DNA of 64,000 nt from Peribacillus butanolivorans (GCF_001273755.1 NZ_LGYA01000001.1:1198857-1262856); one strand, 5' to 3'. Shown: positions 54,382-64,000, counted from the first letter of the stretch. Notes: a model not told the origin generated them from the sequence alone. Numbers and translations are program-made.

Positions 54382-55290
54382 ATGAATAAAATGATAAAAC
54401 AATTAACAGAACTGCAAATCGGCAAAGTTCTTGAACAGGAACCACTTGCGAATCATACAACTATGAAAATTGGGGGACCGGCTGATTTATTCATCGTGCC
54501 ATCATCCATTGAAAATATAGAAAAAACGATGCAGGTTATCAAGGAACATGCCACACCCTGGAGAGCGATTGGTAGGGGCTCGAACCTCTTAGTCAGCGAT
54601 GGCGGAATTGAAGGTGTAGTGCTGAAATTGGGCAAAGGACTTGACCATCTTGAGATAAATGGCCCGGAGATTAAAGCAGGAGCTGGTGTGTCTCTTGTTA
54701 GCTTGTCTGTACAAATTAGCAAAAAAGGATATGCAGGTCTGGAATTTGCCAGTGGAATTCCTGGCTCAATTGGTGGAGCGGTATATATGAACGCTGGTGC
54801 ACACGGTTCCGATATGAGTGAAATTCTAAAGGCGGCGCATGTCCTGTTTGAAGATGGAACGTTGGCCTGGCTTTCTAAGGAGGAAATGGAGTTTTCTTAT
54901 CGAACTTCAATACTTCAAAAGAAGAAACCAGGAATCGTACTCGAAGCCATTTTTCAATTAACTGAGGGCAATAAAACTGAAATAGTAGAAAGAATGCAGA
55001 ATAACAAAAACTATCGTAAGGATACCCAGCCGTATAATCTACCATGTGCCGGGAGCATATTTAGAAATCCGCTGCCACATCATGCAGGGAAATTAGTGGA
55101 GAATGCTGGCCTAAAGGGACACTCGATTGGTGGAGCACAGATTTCTCCTATGCATGGGAACTTTATCGTTAACACAGGAAATGGAAGTGCAGCAGATGTT
55201 CAAGCATTGATACAGCACGTGAAGGACACTGTGTATGACAAGTTTGAAATTGAATTGGAAACCGAAGTGGAAATAATCGGACGGAAATAA
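54382..55290 (+). CDS. murB: UDP-N-acetylenolpyruvoylglucosamine reductase
   Basis: A 302-residue flavoenzyme that reduces enolpyruvyl-UDP-GlcNAc to UDP-MurNAc. FAD-binding blocks [27 protein letters not shown] and [19 protein letters not shown], and the proton donor serine in CAGSIFRNP. This is the short type IIb form usual in bacilli. ATG at 54382 is seven bases after AAGGAGG. Start of the murB-divIB-ylxW-ylxX-sbp run. Confidence 0.95.
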   Translation: MNKMIKQLTELQIGKVLEQEPLANHTTMKIGGPADLFIVPSSIENIEKTMQVIKEHATPWRAIGRGSNLLVSDGGIEGVVLKLGKGLDHLEINGPEIKAGAGVSLVSLSVQISKKGYAGLEFASGIPGSIGGAVYMNAGAHGSDMSEILKAAHVLFEDGTLAWLSKEEMEFSYRTSILQKKKPGIVLEAIFQLTEGNKTEIVERMQNNKNYRKDTQPYNLPCAGSIFRNPLPHHAGKLVENAGLKGHSIGGAQISPMHGNFIVNTGNGSAADVQALIQHVKDTVYDKFEIELETEVEIIGRK

Positions 55291-55428
55291 AAGAAGATTT
55301 ATTTTTTATATCCAAATATTGTGGTATAATATGTTACCTGAAAAGTATAGTAATAAGTTTTTCTTAAATTTGTCATGATTTAATATAGTGTCAAAAACCA
55401 TCCATTTTTTCAGGAAGAGGTGAAAGGG

Positions 55429-56211
55429 ATGGAAAAGGGGAAAATCGTTTCTATTGAGGACCGCATCCCGAAACTAAAACAATTAAGAAAAAGTAAAGCA
55501 AACAGACGACTTGTTCTTTTGCTTTCCCTTTTCTTCATTCTGATTGCTTGTGTGTTATATTTCTTATCCCCTTTGAGCTATGTTCAATCCGTGCAGGTAG
55601 AAGGGAATCGTTATATTACTTCTAAGCAAATTGTTAAATTAAGTAAAATAAAGAAAGATCGAAGTATTTGGAAGGTTGATACAGGTTTAACAGTAGCAAA
55701 TATTAAAAAAAATCCGGAAATAGCAAGCGTTAAGGTTACACCTATATTTCCCAATTCTATAAAAATTACAGTTTCTGAACATAATAGAATGGCGTATCTA
55801 TCCAATGATGGGAAGTTTTCACCCATTTTGGAAAATGGTTCTGTTTTAGAAGAGTTAGCAACTGGTGAAATTCCAGTATTTGCCCCGGTTTTAATTGGCT
55901 TCAAAGAGGGTAAAGCATTAAAGTTGCTTTTAGAGGAGTTGGACAAGCTTCCTGTCGAGATTCAGAACGCTATATCGGAAATCCATCATGCTCCAACTAA
56001 AACTGATGGTTACCATATCGTAATGTTTATGAATGATGGATATGAAGTAAGTGCAACAAGTCGAACTTTATCCGAAAAAATGATTCACTATCCATCGATT
56101 GTCAGTCAGTTGGATCCGAAGGTAAAGGGTGTCATTGATCTAGAAGTCGGTTCTTATTTCAAAGCCTATAAACCCGCTGAACAAAAGGAAGACACTAATG
56201 AGGAAAATTAA
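55429..56211 (+). CDS. divIB: Cell division protein DivIB (FtsQ)
   Basis: A 260-residue bitopic protein: basic cytoplasmic N terminus, membrane helix (about 30-50), POTRA domain (VQSVQVEGNRYITSKQIVKLS), then the beta domain and a short Glu/Lys-rich tail. It acts in the FtsL-DivIC-DivIB complex. ATG at 55429 follows AGGAAGAGGTG; the frame is open to 55420 through that site. The end overlaps the next gene by 14 bases. Confidence 0.92.
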   Translation: MEKGKIVSIEDRIPKLKQLRKSKANRRLVLLLSLFFILIACVLYFLSPLSYVQSVQVEGNRYITSKQIVKLSKIKKDRSIWKVDTGLTVANIKKNPEIASVKVTPIFPNSIKITVSEHNRMAYLSNDGKFSPILENGSVLEELATGEIPVFAPVLIGFKEGKALKLLLEELDKLPVEIQNAISEIHHAPTKTDGYHIVMFMNDGYEVSATSRTLSEKMIHYPSIVSQLDPKVKGVIDLEVGSYFKAYKPAEQKEDTNEEN

Positions 56212-56890
56212 TAGCAAACAGGTGATTTTATCCCTTGTTAGTGTTGTTCTAGGATTTATGATTGCCTTTTCTTACAATTTAACGAAAGATGGTCAAGGAG
56301 CAGTGAAAGATAAAGCGTGGGATCAAGAATATGAACTCAGGCAGCAATTAATAGAGCAAGAGAAGCAGAACCGGGAACTACAGAAGGAACTCCTTCAAAA
56401 GCAAGCAAAAGTATCCAACATAGAAAAAGATTTAGCACAGGAAAAGCAGTTGTTTTTCAATCTAGCAAAGGATACCGAGAAATATCGGATGTACCTTGGA
56501 AAAGTGAAAGTGAAAGGTACAGGCCTTCAGGTGACACTTGAAGATGGTTCCGATATGGATTCAGAAGCCAATGTGAATAATTACCTGGTTCATGAAGAGC
56601 ACGTCTTCAAGGTTGTTAATGAATTATACATATCAGGGGCAGAGGCTGTCGCGATTAACGGTCAGAGGCTAGATCATGATTCGTATATAGTCTGTAATGG
56701 ACCTGTGATTACAATCGATGGTCATCAGCATCCTGCTCCATTTATCATTTCGGCGATTGGGGACCCCGATATCTTAAAGGCTTCCTTAGATATACCAGGT
56801 GGAATAAAGGAACAGTTGGTTAATGAAAATGTTATTTTTACTATGGAAAAGCAAAAGAAAATCATTTTTGATCCAATTATTGGAGGGTGA
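56198..56890 (+). CDS. ylxW: DUF881 protein YlxW
   Basis: A 230-residue protein with one N-terminal membrane helix (about 8-26), a long Gln/Glu-rich coiled coil (about 40-95) and a C-terminal DUF881 domain (VKVKGTGLQVTLEDGSD, LYISGAEAVAINGQRL). Likely envelope-exposed; function unknown. Overlaps divIB by 14 bases, so translation is coupled. The next gene is a paralogue. Confidence 0.88.
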   Translation: MRKINSKQVILSLVSVVLGFMIAFSYNLTKDGQGAVKDKAWDQEYELRQQLIEQEKQNRELQKELLQKQAKVSNIEKDLAQEKQLFFNLAKDTEKYRMYLGKVKVKGTGLQVTLEDGSDMDSEANVNNYLVHEEHVFKVVNELYISGAEAVAINGQRLDHDSYIVCNGPVITIDGHQHPAPFIISAIGDPDILKASLDIPGGIKEQLVNENVIFTMEKQKKIIFDPIIGG

Positions 56891-56931
56891 ATAATCGCCG
56901 GATTCGATGAAAGATTGGTGAAACACTGGAA

Positions 56932-57642
56932 ATGAGAAAAAAGCTATCTTTTAGTTTGATTACTTTGATTGCTGGCTTCATGCTTGCTATTCAATTCAAT
57001 TTGGTAAATCAGCCAGTAGTTTCTGATACCAGAGATATGTGGCAACTGAAAAATGATTTATTAAAAGAACAGCAGTCCCAGGTTGAATTATTAGAGAGTA
57101 TTAGTAAGCTTGAGGAGAAAATTGCATCCTATGAAACAAAGAAAAATGAAAGTAAAGAAGAATTATTGCGTGAAACACTGTCTGAATTTAAGACTGACGC
57201 AGGTTTGACTGAGATAACGGGAAAAGGAGTCAGTGTGTCTGTCCAACCTATAAAAGAAGGTCTCCTACTTGGTGAGAAGATAGAGTATATTTCCCCTGTA
57301 TTATTAAGAAGGCTCATTAATGAAATGTATATGTTTGGCGCAGATGAAATTTCCATTTCGGGACAACGGTACATATCTACATCAGTTATTCGTGATATTA
57401 ATGGGAAGCCAAAAGTAGACGGATATTCGCTCACTGATTACCCGCTTGAAATTCAAGCCCTAACCGTTAATCCCAAAAAACTAAAACAGCGTATTCAAGG
57501 TTCTGAACTAATGGATGATTTCTTTATAGATAATTTTGAAGTTCAAATTACAACTCCATCTAGTGAACTGACATTGCCAGCATATCAAAATACGATTAAT
57601 GTGGAACACATGGAGCCCATTATAGATGGAGGGGAATCGTAA
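56932..57642 (+). CDS. ylxX: DUF881 protein YlxX
   Basis: A 236-residue paralogue of the previous gene: N-terminal membrane helix (about 5-22), shorter coiled coil (about 35-75) and a DUF881 domain (ITGKGVSVSVQPI, MYMFGADEISISGQRYI). Role unknown, possibly septal envelope. ATG at 56932 has only a weak site (attggtgaaac). Its stop overlaps the sbp start by one base. Confidence 0.88.
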   Translation: MRKKLSFSLITLIAGFMLAIQFNLVNQPVVSDTRDMWQLKNDLLKEQQSQVELLESISKLEEKIASYETKKNESKEELLRETLSEFKTDAGLTEITGKGVSVSVQPIKEGLLLGEKIEYISPVLLRRLINEMYMFGADEISISGQRYISTSVIRDINGKPKVDGYSLTDYPLEIQALTVNPKKLKQRIQGSELMDDFFIDNFEVQITTPSSELTLPAYQNTINVEHMEPIIDGGES

Positions 57643-58007
57643 TGTGGCTTCCAGTTTTTGGACTGTTAATTGGGATTACCCTAGGCTTTTTGGTGGATTT
57701 TGATATTCCTCATGAATATTCAAATTATCTTTCCATTGCCGTCCTTGCTGCTTTTGATACCTTATTTGGAGGAATACGGGCACATTTGCAAAATCTTTAT
57801 GATGAAGTTGTATTTGTAACGGGATTCTTCTTTAATATTGTTTTAGCCGCAGGTTTGGCTTTTCTAGGTGTACATCTTGGTGTAGACTTGTATTTAGCCG
57901 CAATCTTTGTGTTTGGCGTTAGACTCTTTCAAAATATCGCACAGATTAGAAGAATATTAATTGATAAATGGTCGATTTCACGGAAAAAACAGAAAAAAAA
58001 TCTATAA
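57642..58007 (+). CDS. sbp: Small basic protein Sbp (DUF1290)
   Basis: A 121-residue membrane protein with four hydrophobic segments and a very basic C terminus (RRILIDKWSISRKKQKK), of the DUF1290/Sbp family always found before ftsA. Function unknown. ATG at 57642 overlaps the ylxX stop by one base and follows GGAGGGG. Confidence 0.9.
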   Translation: MWLPVFGLLIGITLGFLVDFDIPHEYSNYLSIAVLAAFDTLFGGIRAHLQNLYDEVVFVTGFFFNIVLAAGLAFLGVHLGVDLYLAAIFVFGVRLFQNIAQIRRILIDKWSISRKKQKKNL

Positions 58008-58177
58008 TTTTAAAGGGAATTACCTGATAAATGACGAATAGTTTAAGGCAGTATCTAGTTTGGAAATGATATCCGTTTTTTTGAGAAGCGAACAATAACC
58101 ATCATAAAGAGCTAAATCTACGAGTTTTATCCAAAACAAGATAATCTAGTTTATTATCATATTAGCGAGTTGCAATT

Positions 58178-58200
58178 AGGTTTGTTATTCAATTATGAAT
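58178..58200 (+). promoter_or_regulatory. Possible sigma-H promoter of ftsA-ftsZ
   Basis: AGGTTTG (58178-58184), a 12-base spacer, then GAAT (58197-58200), close to the sigma-H pattern AGGAWWT-N12-14-GAAT. In B. subtilis ftsAZ has a sigma-H promoter that raises FtsZ at sporulation. It lies 66 bases before ftsA. Confidence 0.5.
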
Positions 58201-58265
58201 AGGTCTTTCAATATAAAAATGTTATTCTACTAATACATGTATAAAACCGAAGGAGGTGCCATGGA

Positions 58266-59564
58266 ATGAACAGCAACGAAATTTACGTAAGTCTTGACAT
58301 CGGTACATCCAGTGTAAAAGTTATCATTGGGGAAATGGTCAATGACACATTAAATATAATCGGCGTAGGGAATGTTAAATCAGAAGGGCTCAAAAAGGGT
58401 TCGATCGTCGATATAGATGAAACCGTCCAATCTATTCAAAAAGCTGTAGAGCAAGCTGAGCGAATGATTGGGATGGAGATAAAAAAAGTAATCGTCGGTA
58501 TCAGTGGAAATCACGTCACGCTTCAACCTTGTCATGGGGTGGTAGCAGTATCCAGTGACAATAAAGAGATTACTGAGCATGACGTTTTCCGTGTTAGAGA
58601 AGCAGCGGAGTTAATAACGATACCATCCGACAGGGAAATTATCGACGTGGTACCGATCCATTACAAGGTTGATGAACTTGATGAAATCAGTGATCCAAGG
58701 GGCATGATAGGTGTTCGTTTGGAAATGAGAGGGATATTAATCACGGGTCTGCGGACAATCTTACATAATACTCTGAGGTGTGTGGAAAGAGCTGGGTTAG
58801 AAATAACCGATATTGCTCTTCAGCCCTTAGCAGCAGGTGCCCTTGTATTATCCAAGGATGAAAAAGAACTTGGTGTGGCACTTGTCGATATTGGCGGAGG
58901 TTCTACAACTCTGGCAATTTTCGAACAAGGCTATTTACAATATACGTCTGTGATTCCTATAGGCGGGGAGACTCTTACGAAAGATCTTTCCATCGTTCTA
59001 AGGACAACGATGGAAGAAGCTGAAAAAATTAAAGTTAAGCATGGACATGCCTATTATGATGACGCGTCTGAAGATGAAGTATTCCAAATACCAATCATCG
59101 GCAGCGACCAGCAGCTGCCCTGCAATCAGTTAATGCTTTCAGATATTATTGAAGCAAGGGTGACCGAAATATTTGAGCTGATTCAAGATGATTTGAGGAG
59201 ACTTGGCTTCCAGGATGTCCCGGGAGGTTTCGTGTTGACCGGTGGTGTCGTCAAGATGCCAGGAGTCCTGGAGCTTGCTCAATATGTGTTCCAAAATCGT
59301 GTGAGGACGGCAGAACCGAATTATATCGGAGTTAGAGAGCCTCAATACACGACAGCTGTAGGTCTGATTAAACACGCATGCAAGAAAGAGAGAATGCAAA
59401 AAAACACCGCTAATAAAACTCCTGTAGCAGCTGGACAAGCACAAGAAAATAATGACCAGCGCAGTCAAAAAGTTTCTCAGAAAAGTAAAGAGAACACGGC
59501 TAAAAAACAAGGTGAAAAAGGTGAATCTAAATTCAAAAAAATCCTGGGTTACTTTTTTGAATAA
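58266..59564 (+). CDS. ftsA: Cell division protein FtsA
   Basis: A 432-residue actin-like ATPase that tethers FtsZ to the membrane. Phosphate loops [15 protein letters not shown] (N terminus) and [16 protein letters not shown], adenosine-binding [13 protein letters not shown] Lys/Gln-rich linker (about 380-420) ends in the amphipathic membrane-targeting helix [13 protein letters not shown] at 58266 follows GAAGGAGGTG. ftsZ is 44 bases downstream. Confidence 0.96.
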   Translation: MNSNEIYVSLDIGTSSVKVIIGEMVNDTLNIIGVGNVKSEGLKKGSIVDIDETVQSIQKAVEQAERMIGMEIKKVIVGISGNHVTLQPCHGVVAVSSDNKEITEHDVFRVREAAELITIPSDREIIDVVPIHYKVDELDEISDPRGMIGVRLEMRGILITGLRTILHNTLRCVERAGLEITDIALQPLAAGALVLSKDEKELGVALVDIGGGSTTLAIFEQGYLQYTSVIPIGGETLTKDLSIVLRTTMEEAEKIKVKHGHAYYDDASEDEVFQIPIIGSDQQLPCNQLMLSDIIEARVTEIFELIQDDLRRLGFQDVPGGFVLTGGVVKMPGVLELAQYVFQNRVRTAEPNYIGVREPQYTTAVGLIKHACKKERMQKNTANKTPVAAGQAQENNDQRSQKVSQKSKENTAKKQGEKGESKFKKILGYFFE

Positions 59565-59608
59565 CAATCATAAAGAATCGGGAATTTCGTCAAAATAGGA
59601 GGATTGTC

Positions 59609-60766
59609 ATGTTGGAGTTTGATTCTAATTTAGAACAATTAGCAACGATAAAAGTAATAGGTGTTGGCGGCGGCGGAAACAATGCGGTAAACAGAATGAT
59701 CGAGCATGGCGTACAAGGTGTTGAGTTTATTTCAGTCAATACTGACGCGCAGGCTCTTAATCTATCAAAAGCAGAAATCAAAATGCAAATCGGTGGTAAG
59801 CTTACACGTGGATTGGGTGCTGGTGCCAACCCAGAGGTAGGAAAGAAAGCCGCAGAAGAAAGCAAAGAACAAATTGAAGAAGCGCTTAAAGGTGCCGATA
59901 TGGTTTTCGTAACTGCTGGAATGGGTGGCGGAACAGGTACAGGAGCTGCGCCGGTTATTGCTGGTATTGCTAAAGATTTAGGAGCACTTACAGTAGGTGT
60001 AGTCACACGTCCATTCACATTCGAAGGCCGAAAACGTGCAACTCAGGCACAAGGCGGTATTTCTTCTATGAAGGAATCGGTTGACACACTAATCGTCATT
60101 CCAAACGACCGTCTCCTCGAAATTGTTGATAAAAGTACGCCAATGCTTGAAGCATTCCGTGAAGCGGATAATGTTCTTCGTCAAGGTGTACAAGGGATTT
60201 CAGATCTAATTGCCGTCCCTGGTCTTATTAACTTAGACTTTGCCGATGTTAAGACAATCATGTCCAACAAAGGTTCAGCTCTTATGGGCATTGGGATTTC
60301 CTCAGGGGAAAACCGTGCAGCAGAAGCAGCGAAGAAAGCTATTTCCAGTCCGCTCCTTGAAACATCTATTGATGGTGCTCAAGGCGTCCTGATGAATATT
60401 ACTGGTGGAACGAACCTAAGTCTTTTTGAAGTTCAGGAAGCAGCCGATATCGTGGCTACTGCATCCGATCAAGACGTAAACATGATTTTCGGTTCGGTTA
60501 TCAATGAAAATCTTAAAGATGAAATCGTCGTTACAGTTATTGCAACTGGGTTTAACGAGGTTGAATCTTCAATACGGCCTGCTGGACGTCCAACACTTGG
60601 ACAACAGCAGCAACCTAGACCTCAGACACAACAAACGCCACAGTCAAATGTTAAGCGTGAAGTGAAGAGAGAAGAAGTCAATGAGCAGCCTGTGCGTAAT
60701 ACTAATCAAGGTGATGAGGCTCTGGATATTCCAACCTTCCTTCGTAACCGTAATAGAAGGCGTTAA
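59609..60766 (+). CDS. ftsZ: Cell division protein FtsZ
   Basis: A 385-residue tubulin-like GTPase forming the Z ring. Tubulin signature GGGTGTG at residues 106-112, NAVNRM near the N terminus and the T7-loop region with NLDFADV. A Gln/Pro-rich linker (about 320-365) ends in the conserved C-terminal peptide [12 protein letters not shown] that binds FtsA, SepF, EzrA and ZapA-type partners. ATG at 59609 is seven bases after AGGAGG. A terminator follows. Confidence 0.98.
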   Translation: MLEFDSNLEQLATIKVIGVGGGGNNAVNRMIEHGVQGVEFISVNTDAQALNLSKAEIKMQIGGKLTRGLGAGANPEVGKKAAEESKEQIEEALKGADMVFVTAGMGGGTGTGAAPVIAGIAKDLGALTVGVVTRPFTFEGRKRATQAQGGISSMKESVDTLIVIPNDRLLEIVDKSTPMLEAFREADNVLRQGVQGISDLIAVPGLINLDFADVKTIMSNKGSALMGIGISSGENRAAEAAKKAISSPLLETSIDGAQGVLMNITGGTNLSLFEVQEAADIVATASDQDVNMIFGSVINENLKDEIVVTVIATGFNEVESSIRPAGRPTLGQQQQPRPQTQQTPQSNVKREVKREEVNEQPVRNTNQGDEALDIPTFLRNRNRRR

Positions 60767-60782
60767 TTTCTTAACCATAATG

Positions 60783-60810
60783 AACCGTTCCCAATGGGAA
60801 CGGTTTTTTG
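60783..60810 (+). terminator. Terminator after ftsZ
   Basis: AACCGTTCCC-AAT-GGGAACGGTT followed by TTTT. Confidence 0.92.
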
Positions 60811-61272
60811 TGTTTTTAAAAAATCTCTGCTGAAAAGCTGGATTTTGATTGAAATCATCTGATAAGCGCATTAAATACTCTATGGTCTTCAAAGAGTTAC
60901 TATCAATAGCTTTACACCGTTTCTCTGTATCTGACTAATGGATTTCTAACTAAGAGTAAACTGAGAAGTGGCTTAGGGGTATTCATTGCACTCAATGCCC
61001 TTTTAAACGTAGTAAAAACAACTAGACATTCTCATTTGAAAAATAGGTGAAGAACGTTTCCGAGCAGACGTTTTACTTGTATTTTGAACTTTCATCATCT
61101 TAAGGAGAAAAAGATAACGGGCGGGAAGAAATTCTTTATCTTTTGAAACATAAATCGACAGCAATAAAAGGGAGCAGGATAGTCTCTATGACTTAATTGA
61201 AAATATCAATAGCTGTTTTTCTACAAAAAGGGAAAAAATGACTGAAAAACTCTTAAGTTTTCAGTACAAAAA
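60811..61272. other. Gap between ftsZ and spoIIGA
   Basis: About 460 bases with no supported gene. B. subtilis has bpr and other genes here; none is seen. A CGACA (61157) within AATCGACAGC is a 6-of-7 match to a Spo0A box on the minus strand, the only hint of an upstream 0A site found by eye. Confidence 0.45.
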
Positions 61273-61306
61273 GTGACACACTTTCTAAGGGAAGGTACGC
61301 TATACT
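61273..61306 (+). promoter_or_regulatory. spoIIG-type promoter with 22-bp spacer
   Basis: GTGACA (61273-61278) and TATACT (61301-61306) are separated by exactly 22 bases, the abnormal spacing of the B. subtilis spoIIG promoter, which sigma-A uses only with Spo0A~P. It lies 44 bases before the spoIIGA start. Confidence 0.75.
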
Positions 61307-61349
61307 TTTTGCAAGTGGAAGGTTAGTTCCTAAAAGGAGGGGAGGGTGT

Positions 61350-62276
61350 TTGACCTTATATTTAGATGTGATCTGGTTGTTGAATTGGTCATTTGACTGC
61401 CTCCTTTTATATTGGTCTGCAATTATTCTCAAACGAAGGGTTGCTCTATGGCGGGTTTGTGTCGGTGGGCTGATTGGTTCCTTCATTATCGTATTGGCGT
61501 TCACTCCTTTTTATGCAATTGCCGACCGAGTTTACATGAAGATTTTAGTTTCTCTATTTATGGTTCTGGCTACCTTTGGGTTTAATAGGTTCAACCTTTT
61601 CATGAAGTCGGTGGCTACTTTATATTTTGTGACGTTTTTATCGGGAGGAATCCTTCTTGGCCTTCACTATTTGTTTGAATTTCAAATAGTTTCCAAGGAC
61701 CCTAGCCAATATGCTGGAATCAATCGCTTTGGTGACCCTGTCAGCTGGATATTTGTGATGATTGGGTTCCCGCTTGCTTGGCAATTTTCCAAGCGCACAC
61801 TTGAGGGGATGGAGATGACAAAGCTTACACATGAACAAATGGTTTCAGTATCGGTTAAAATTTCAGACTTTGAAGGAACATTTAATGGGCTGGTGGATAG
61901 TGGCAATCAGTTATATGATCCGATTACCCGCTCTCCAGTAATGATTATCTCCCTTTCAGGGGGGGAAGAAGGAATCCCAGCAGATATGCTAGACCTGTTT
62001 AAAAACCCTGATAACCTGGTTCAGCAGGAGGAACAGCCTGAGTATTCGTGGACTGGACGAATGCGAGTTATCCCTTATAAAGTTGTCGGTCATGAACATC
62101 AATTGTTAACTGCGATTAAGCCGGATTTTATTAAAATCGTTCAGGGTGAAAAAGAGTATCATGTCAAGCAGGGACTCGTTTCGTTTACCTTTCAGCAACT
62201 TTCTCCCGACAATAGCTATCAATCTATTGTTCATCCAAAAATGTTAACCGGCATACCGGTGCAAAATGCCTCCTGA
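61350..62276 (+). CDS. spoIIGA: Sporulation pro-sigma-E protease SpoIIGA
   Basis: A 308-residue aspartic protease with five N-terminal membrane helices (about 1-150) and a cytosolic protease domain with D183 in VDSGNQLYDP. It cleaves pro-sigma-E after a signal from SpoIIR in the forespore. C-terminal HPKML is conserved. The TTG start at 61350 is about ten bases after AGGAGGGGAGGG. Followed by sigE after 59 bases, in one operon. Confidence 0.95.
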   Translation: MTLYLDVIWLLNWSFDCLLLYWSAIILKRRVALWRVCVGGLIGSFIIVLAFTPFYAIADRVYMKILVSLFMVLATFGFNRFNLFMKSVATLYFVTFLSGGILLGLHYLFEFQIVSKDPSQYAGINRFGDPVSWIFVMIGFPLAWQFSKRTLEGMEMTKLTHEQMVSVSVKISDFEGTFNGLVDSGNQLYDPITRSPVMIISLSGGEEGIPADMLDLFKNPDNLVQQEEQPEYSWTGRMRVIPYKVVGHEHQLLTAIKPDFIKIVQGEKEYHVKQGLVSFTFQQLSPDNSYQSIVHPKMLTGIPVQNAS

Positions 62277-62335
62277 ACCACTGATTCATTCAAAAATTTT
62301 ACCCATTAACCGTTTATTTAGAAGGGAGAATTATT

Positions 62336-63055
62336 TTGAAGAAATTCATTCTTCGACTCACTTATTTTTGGTACAAACTATTGTTCAAGCTCGGATTGAA
62401 AACGGACGAAATATTTTATATAGGAGGGAGTGAGGCGCTGCCGCCGCCGCTTTCAAAAGAAGAAGAGGCAATACTGATTAATAAATTGCCTAAGGGCGAT
62501 GAAGCTGCACGATCGATTTTAATCGAACGAAATTTAAGGCTGGTTGTCTATATTGCAAGGAAATTTGAAAATACAGGTATCAATATAGAAGACTTAATCA
62601 GCATCGGTACCATAGGTTTAATTAAGGCTGTAAATACATTCAACCCCGAGAAAAAAATTAAATTAGCTACATATGCCTCTAGATGCATAGAGAATGAAAT
62701 TTTAATGTATTTACGTAGGAATAACAAAATACGTTCTGAAGTGTCTTTTGATGAACCATTGAATATTGACTGGGATGGAAATGAGCTCCTGCTATCGGAT
62801 GTCCTTGGTACTGACGATGACATAATTACAAAGGACCTGGAGGCAAATGTGGACCGCAAGCTGCTAACGAAGGCTCTAACGCAGCTCTCCGAACGTGAAA
62901 AACAGATAATGGAGCTTCGTTTTGGACTTGCAGGTGGAGAGGAAAAAACCCAAAAAGATGTTGCCGATATGTTGGGAATTTCCCAATCTTATATTTCACG
63001 TTTGGAAAAAAGAATTATTAAGAGGCTTCGAAAAGAATTTAATAAAATGGTGTAA
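62336..63055 (+). CDS. sigE: Mother-cell RNA polymerase sigma factor E (pro-sigma-E)
   Basis: A 239-residue sigma-70-family factor. The N-terminal pro-sequence (about 27 residues, [22 protein letters not shown]) is a basic amphipathic helix removed by SpoIIGA before [12 protein letters not shown]. Region 2 includes [18 protein letters not shown] and region 4 the helix-turn-helix [21 protein letters not shown]. The TTG start at 62336 follows AAGGGAGAA. Confidence 0.97.
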   Translation: MKKFILRLTYFWYKLLFKLGLKTDEIFYIGGSEALPPPLSKEEEAILINKLPKGDEAARSILIERNLRLVVYIARKFENTGINIEDLISIGTIGLIKAVNTFNPEKKIKLATYASRCIENEILMYLRRNNKIRSEVSFDEPLNIDWDGNELLLSDVLGTDDDIITKDLEANVDRKLLTKALTQLSEREKQIMELRFGLAGGEEKTQKDVADMLGISQSYISRLEKRIIKRLRKEFNKMV

Positions 63056-63143
63056 AAAAAATGATGGGCGCGCAAATACCAATTAAATCAATGCTTTGAA
63101 TGCAATAATGAAAAATAATGGTGATTTTCTGTTCAAGCCTTGT

Positions 63144-63172
63144 GCATATTTTTTTCTCCCGCGGAAATACTG
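63144..63172 (+). promoter_or_regulatory. Sigma-F/sigma-G-type promoter of sigG
   Basis: GCATA (63144-63148), a 14-base spacer and GGAAATACTG (63163-63172), which fits GGnnAnAnTR at every fixed base. It is 37 bases before the sigG start and fits forespore transcription of sigG by sigma-F and then by sigma-G itself. Confidence 0.75.
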
Positions 63173-63208
63173 TTTTTTGTACAGCGCTCCTGTGAGGAGG
63201 GAATAATT

Positions 63209-63988
63209 TTGTCTCGTAATAAGGTTGAAATCTGCGGTGTGGATACATCAAAATTACCGGTTTTAAAGAATGAAGAAATGAGAAAACTCTTTAAAGAACT
63301 GCAAGATGGCGATATTTCAGCAAGAGAGAAACTGGTAAACGGGAATCTTCGACTTGTTTTAAGCGTTATTCAGCGCTTTAACAATCGGGGAGAGTATGTA
63401 GATGATCTATTTCAGGTAGGCTGTATAGGGTTGATGAAGTCGATAGATAACTTTGACTTAGGTCAAAATGTTAGGTTTTCAACGTATGCTGTACCAATGA
63501 TTATTGGAGAAATCAGAAGATATCTCCGTGACAATAATCCGATTCGAGTTTCCCGTTCTTTAAGAGACATTGCTTACAAAGCTTTGCAGGTTAAAGAAAA
63601 GCTCATTAGCCAAACTCTTCGAGAGCCGACAGCTGAAGAAATCGCCAAAGTGTTGGAGGTACCTCATGAAGAAATTGTTTTTGCATTAGATGCAATACAA
63701 GATCCAGTTTCCCTTTTTGAACCGATTTATAATGATGGCGGGGATCCGATTTATGTACTCGACCAGCTGAGTGATGAGAAAAACAAAGATAGTACCTGGA
63801 TTGATGAAATAGCAATAAATGAAGGCATGAGACGGTTGAATGACCGGGAAAAAATGATTCTTCGAAAACGGTTTTTCCAAGGGAAGACGCAAATGGAGGT
63901 AGCTGAGGAAATCGGCATTTCACAAGCGCAGGTCTCCCGATTGGAAAAAGCAGCAATTAAGCAAATGAATAAAAATATCCAACAGTAG
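63209..63988 (+). CDS. sigG: Forespore RNA polymerase sigma factor G
   Basis: A 259-residue sigma-70-family factor for late forespore genes. It begins MSRNKVEICGVDTSKLPVL, the site of interaction with SpoIIAB and CsfB-type inhibitors. Region 2 DDLFQVGCIGLMKSIDNFDL and region 4 QMEVAEEIGISQAQVSRLEK are intact. The TTG start at 63209 is seven bases after GAGGAGGG; the frame is open to 63140 across the promoter and is not used. Follows sigE with its own promoter. The window ends 12 bases after its stop. Confidence 0.97.
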   Translation: MSRNKVEICGVDTSKLPVLKNEEMRKLFKELQDGDISAREKLVNGNLRLVLSVIQRFNNRGEYVDDLFQVGCIGLMKSIDNFDLGQNVRFSTYAVPMIIGEIRRYLRDNNPIRVSRSLRDIAYKALQVKEKLISQTLREPTAEEIAKVLEVPHEEIVFALDAIQDPVSLFEPIYNDGGDPIYVLDQLSDEKNKDSTWIDEIAINEGMRRLNDREKMILRKRFFQGKTQMEVAEEIGISQAQVSRLEKAAIKQMNKNIQQ

Positions 63989-64000
63989 AAGCTGAGCATG

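Noticed and set aside
56198-57642. Two adjacent DUF881 genes as a recent tandem duplication
   Set aside because: The two proteins are too different for a recent event, and the pair is normal for Bacillus (ylxW, ylxX).

Overview
The window is a chromosomal segment of a low-G+C, endospore-forming Bacillaceae bacterium. The gene order follows the Bacillus subtilis chromosome from yktB through typA, pycA, the caa3 oxidase (cta) genes, ylbA-ylbQ and the mra/dcw division cluster to spoIIGA-sigE-sigG. A Peribacillus- or Bacillus-like genus is likely, but species cannot be fixed from the sequence alone. MurE carries the DNPR motif, which fits meso-diaminopimelate peptidoglycan. No rRNA, tRNA, CRISPR array, prophage or plasmid gene was seen.

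Layout. 1-42 is the tip of an IS1182-family element cut by the window edge. 140-9430 holds yktB, ykzI, an inositol-monophosphatase gene, the translational GTPase typA and the yla group (ylaF, H, I, J, K, L, N). 10132-22280 is respiratory and anaplerotic: pycA, ctaA, ctaB, ctaCDEFG and a DUF420 gene (ctaM). 22390-37070 is the ylb block, with many short convergent or divergent units separated by intrinsic terminators: spore and regulatory proteins, ricF, rsmD-coaD, ylbJ, ylbK-ylbL, tmcAL, ylbN-rpmF, gerR. 37531-40550 carries panE, a DUF3397 gene and bshC. 40893-60766 is the cell wall and division cluster: mraZ-rsmH-ftsL-pbpB, an intact IS1182-type element, spoVD, murE-mraY-murD, spoVE, murB-divIB-ylxW-ylxX-sbp, ftsA-ftsZ. 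61350-63988 is spoIIGA-sigE-sigG.

How the genes work together. ctaA/ctaB make haem A for the cytochrome caa3 subunits encoded next to them, and ctaG and ctaM are assembly factors. The mur/mra/fts genes make lipid-linked peptidoglycan precursors and build the septum. SpoVD and SpoVE make spore cortex. SpoIIGA activates pro-sigma-E, and sigma-G follows in the forespore. Regulatory signals read directly from the DNA include three GTGG boxes at exact 10-bp period before mraZ, a GTGACA/TATACT pair with the unusual 22-bp spacing expected of a Spo0A-driven spoIIG promoter, and a sigma-F/G-type promoter before sigG.

Main oddities. The IS element between pbpB and spoVD sits between two copies of a 32-bp palindromic terminator (a long target duplication). 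It also carries its own terminal hairpins and a GC-rich foldable leader. A second copy at the left edge also abuts a palindromic hairpin. murG and ftsW are missing from their B. subtilis positions. ylbC appears to start with CTG. A terminator-like hairpin lies 43 bp before pycA. The stretch 27843-28205 holds an unexplained folded region with a small cysteine-rich ORF and an orphan minus-strand terminator. I found no clearly new multi-gene system. The IS1182 insertion architecture and the small intergenic elements are the best candidates for something undescribed.
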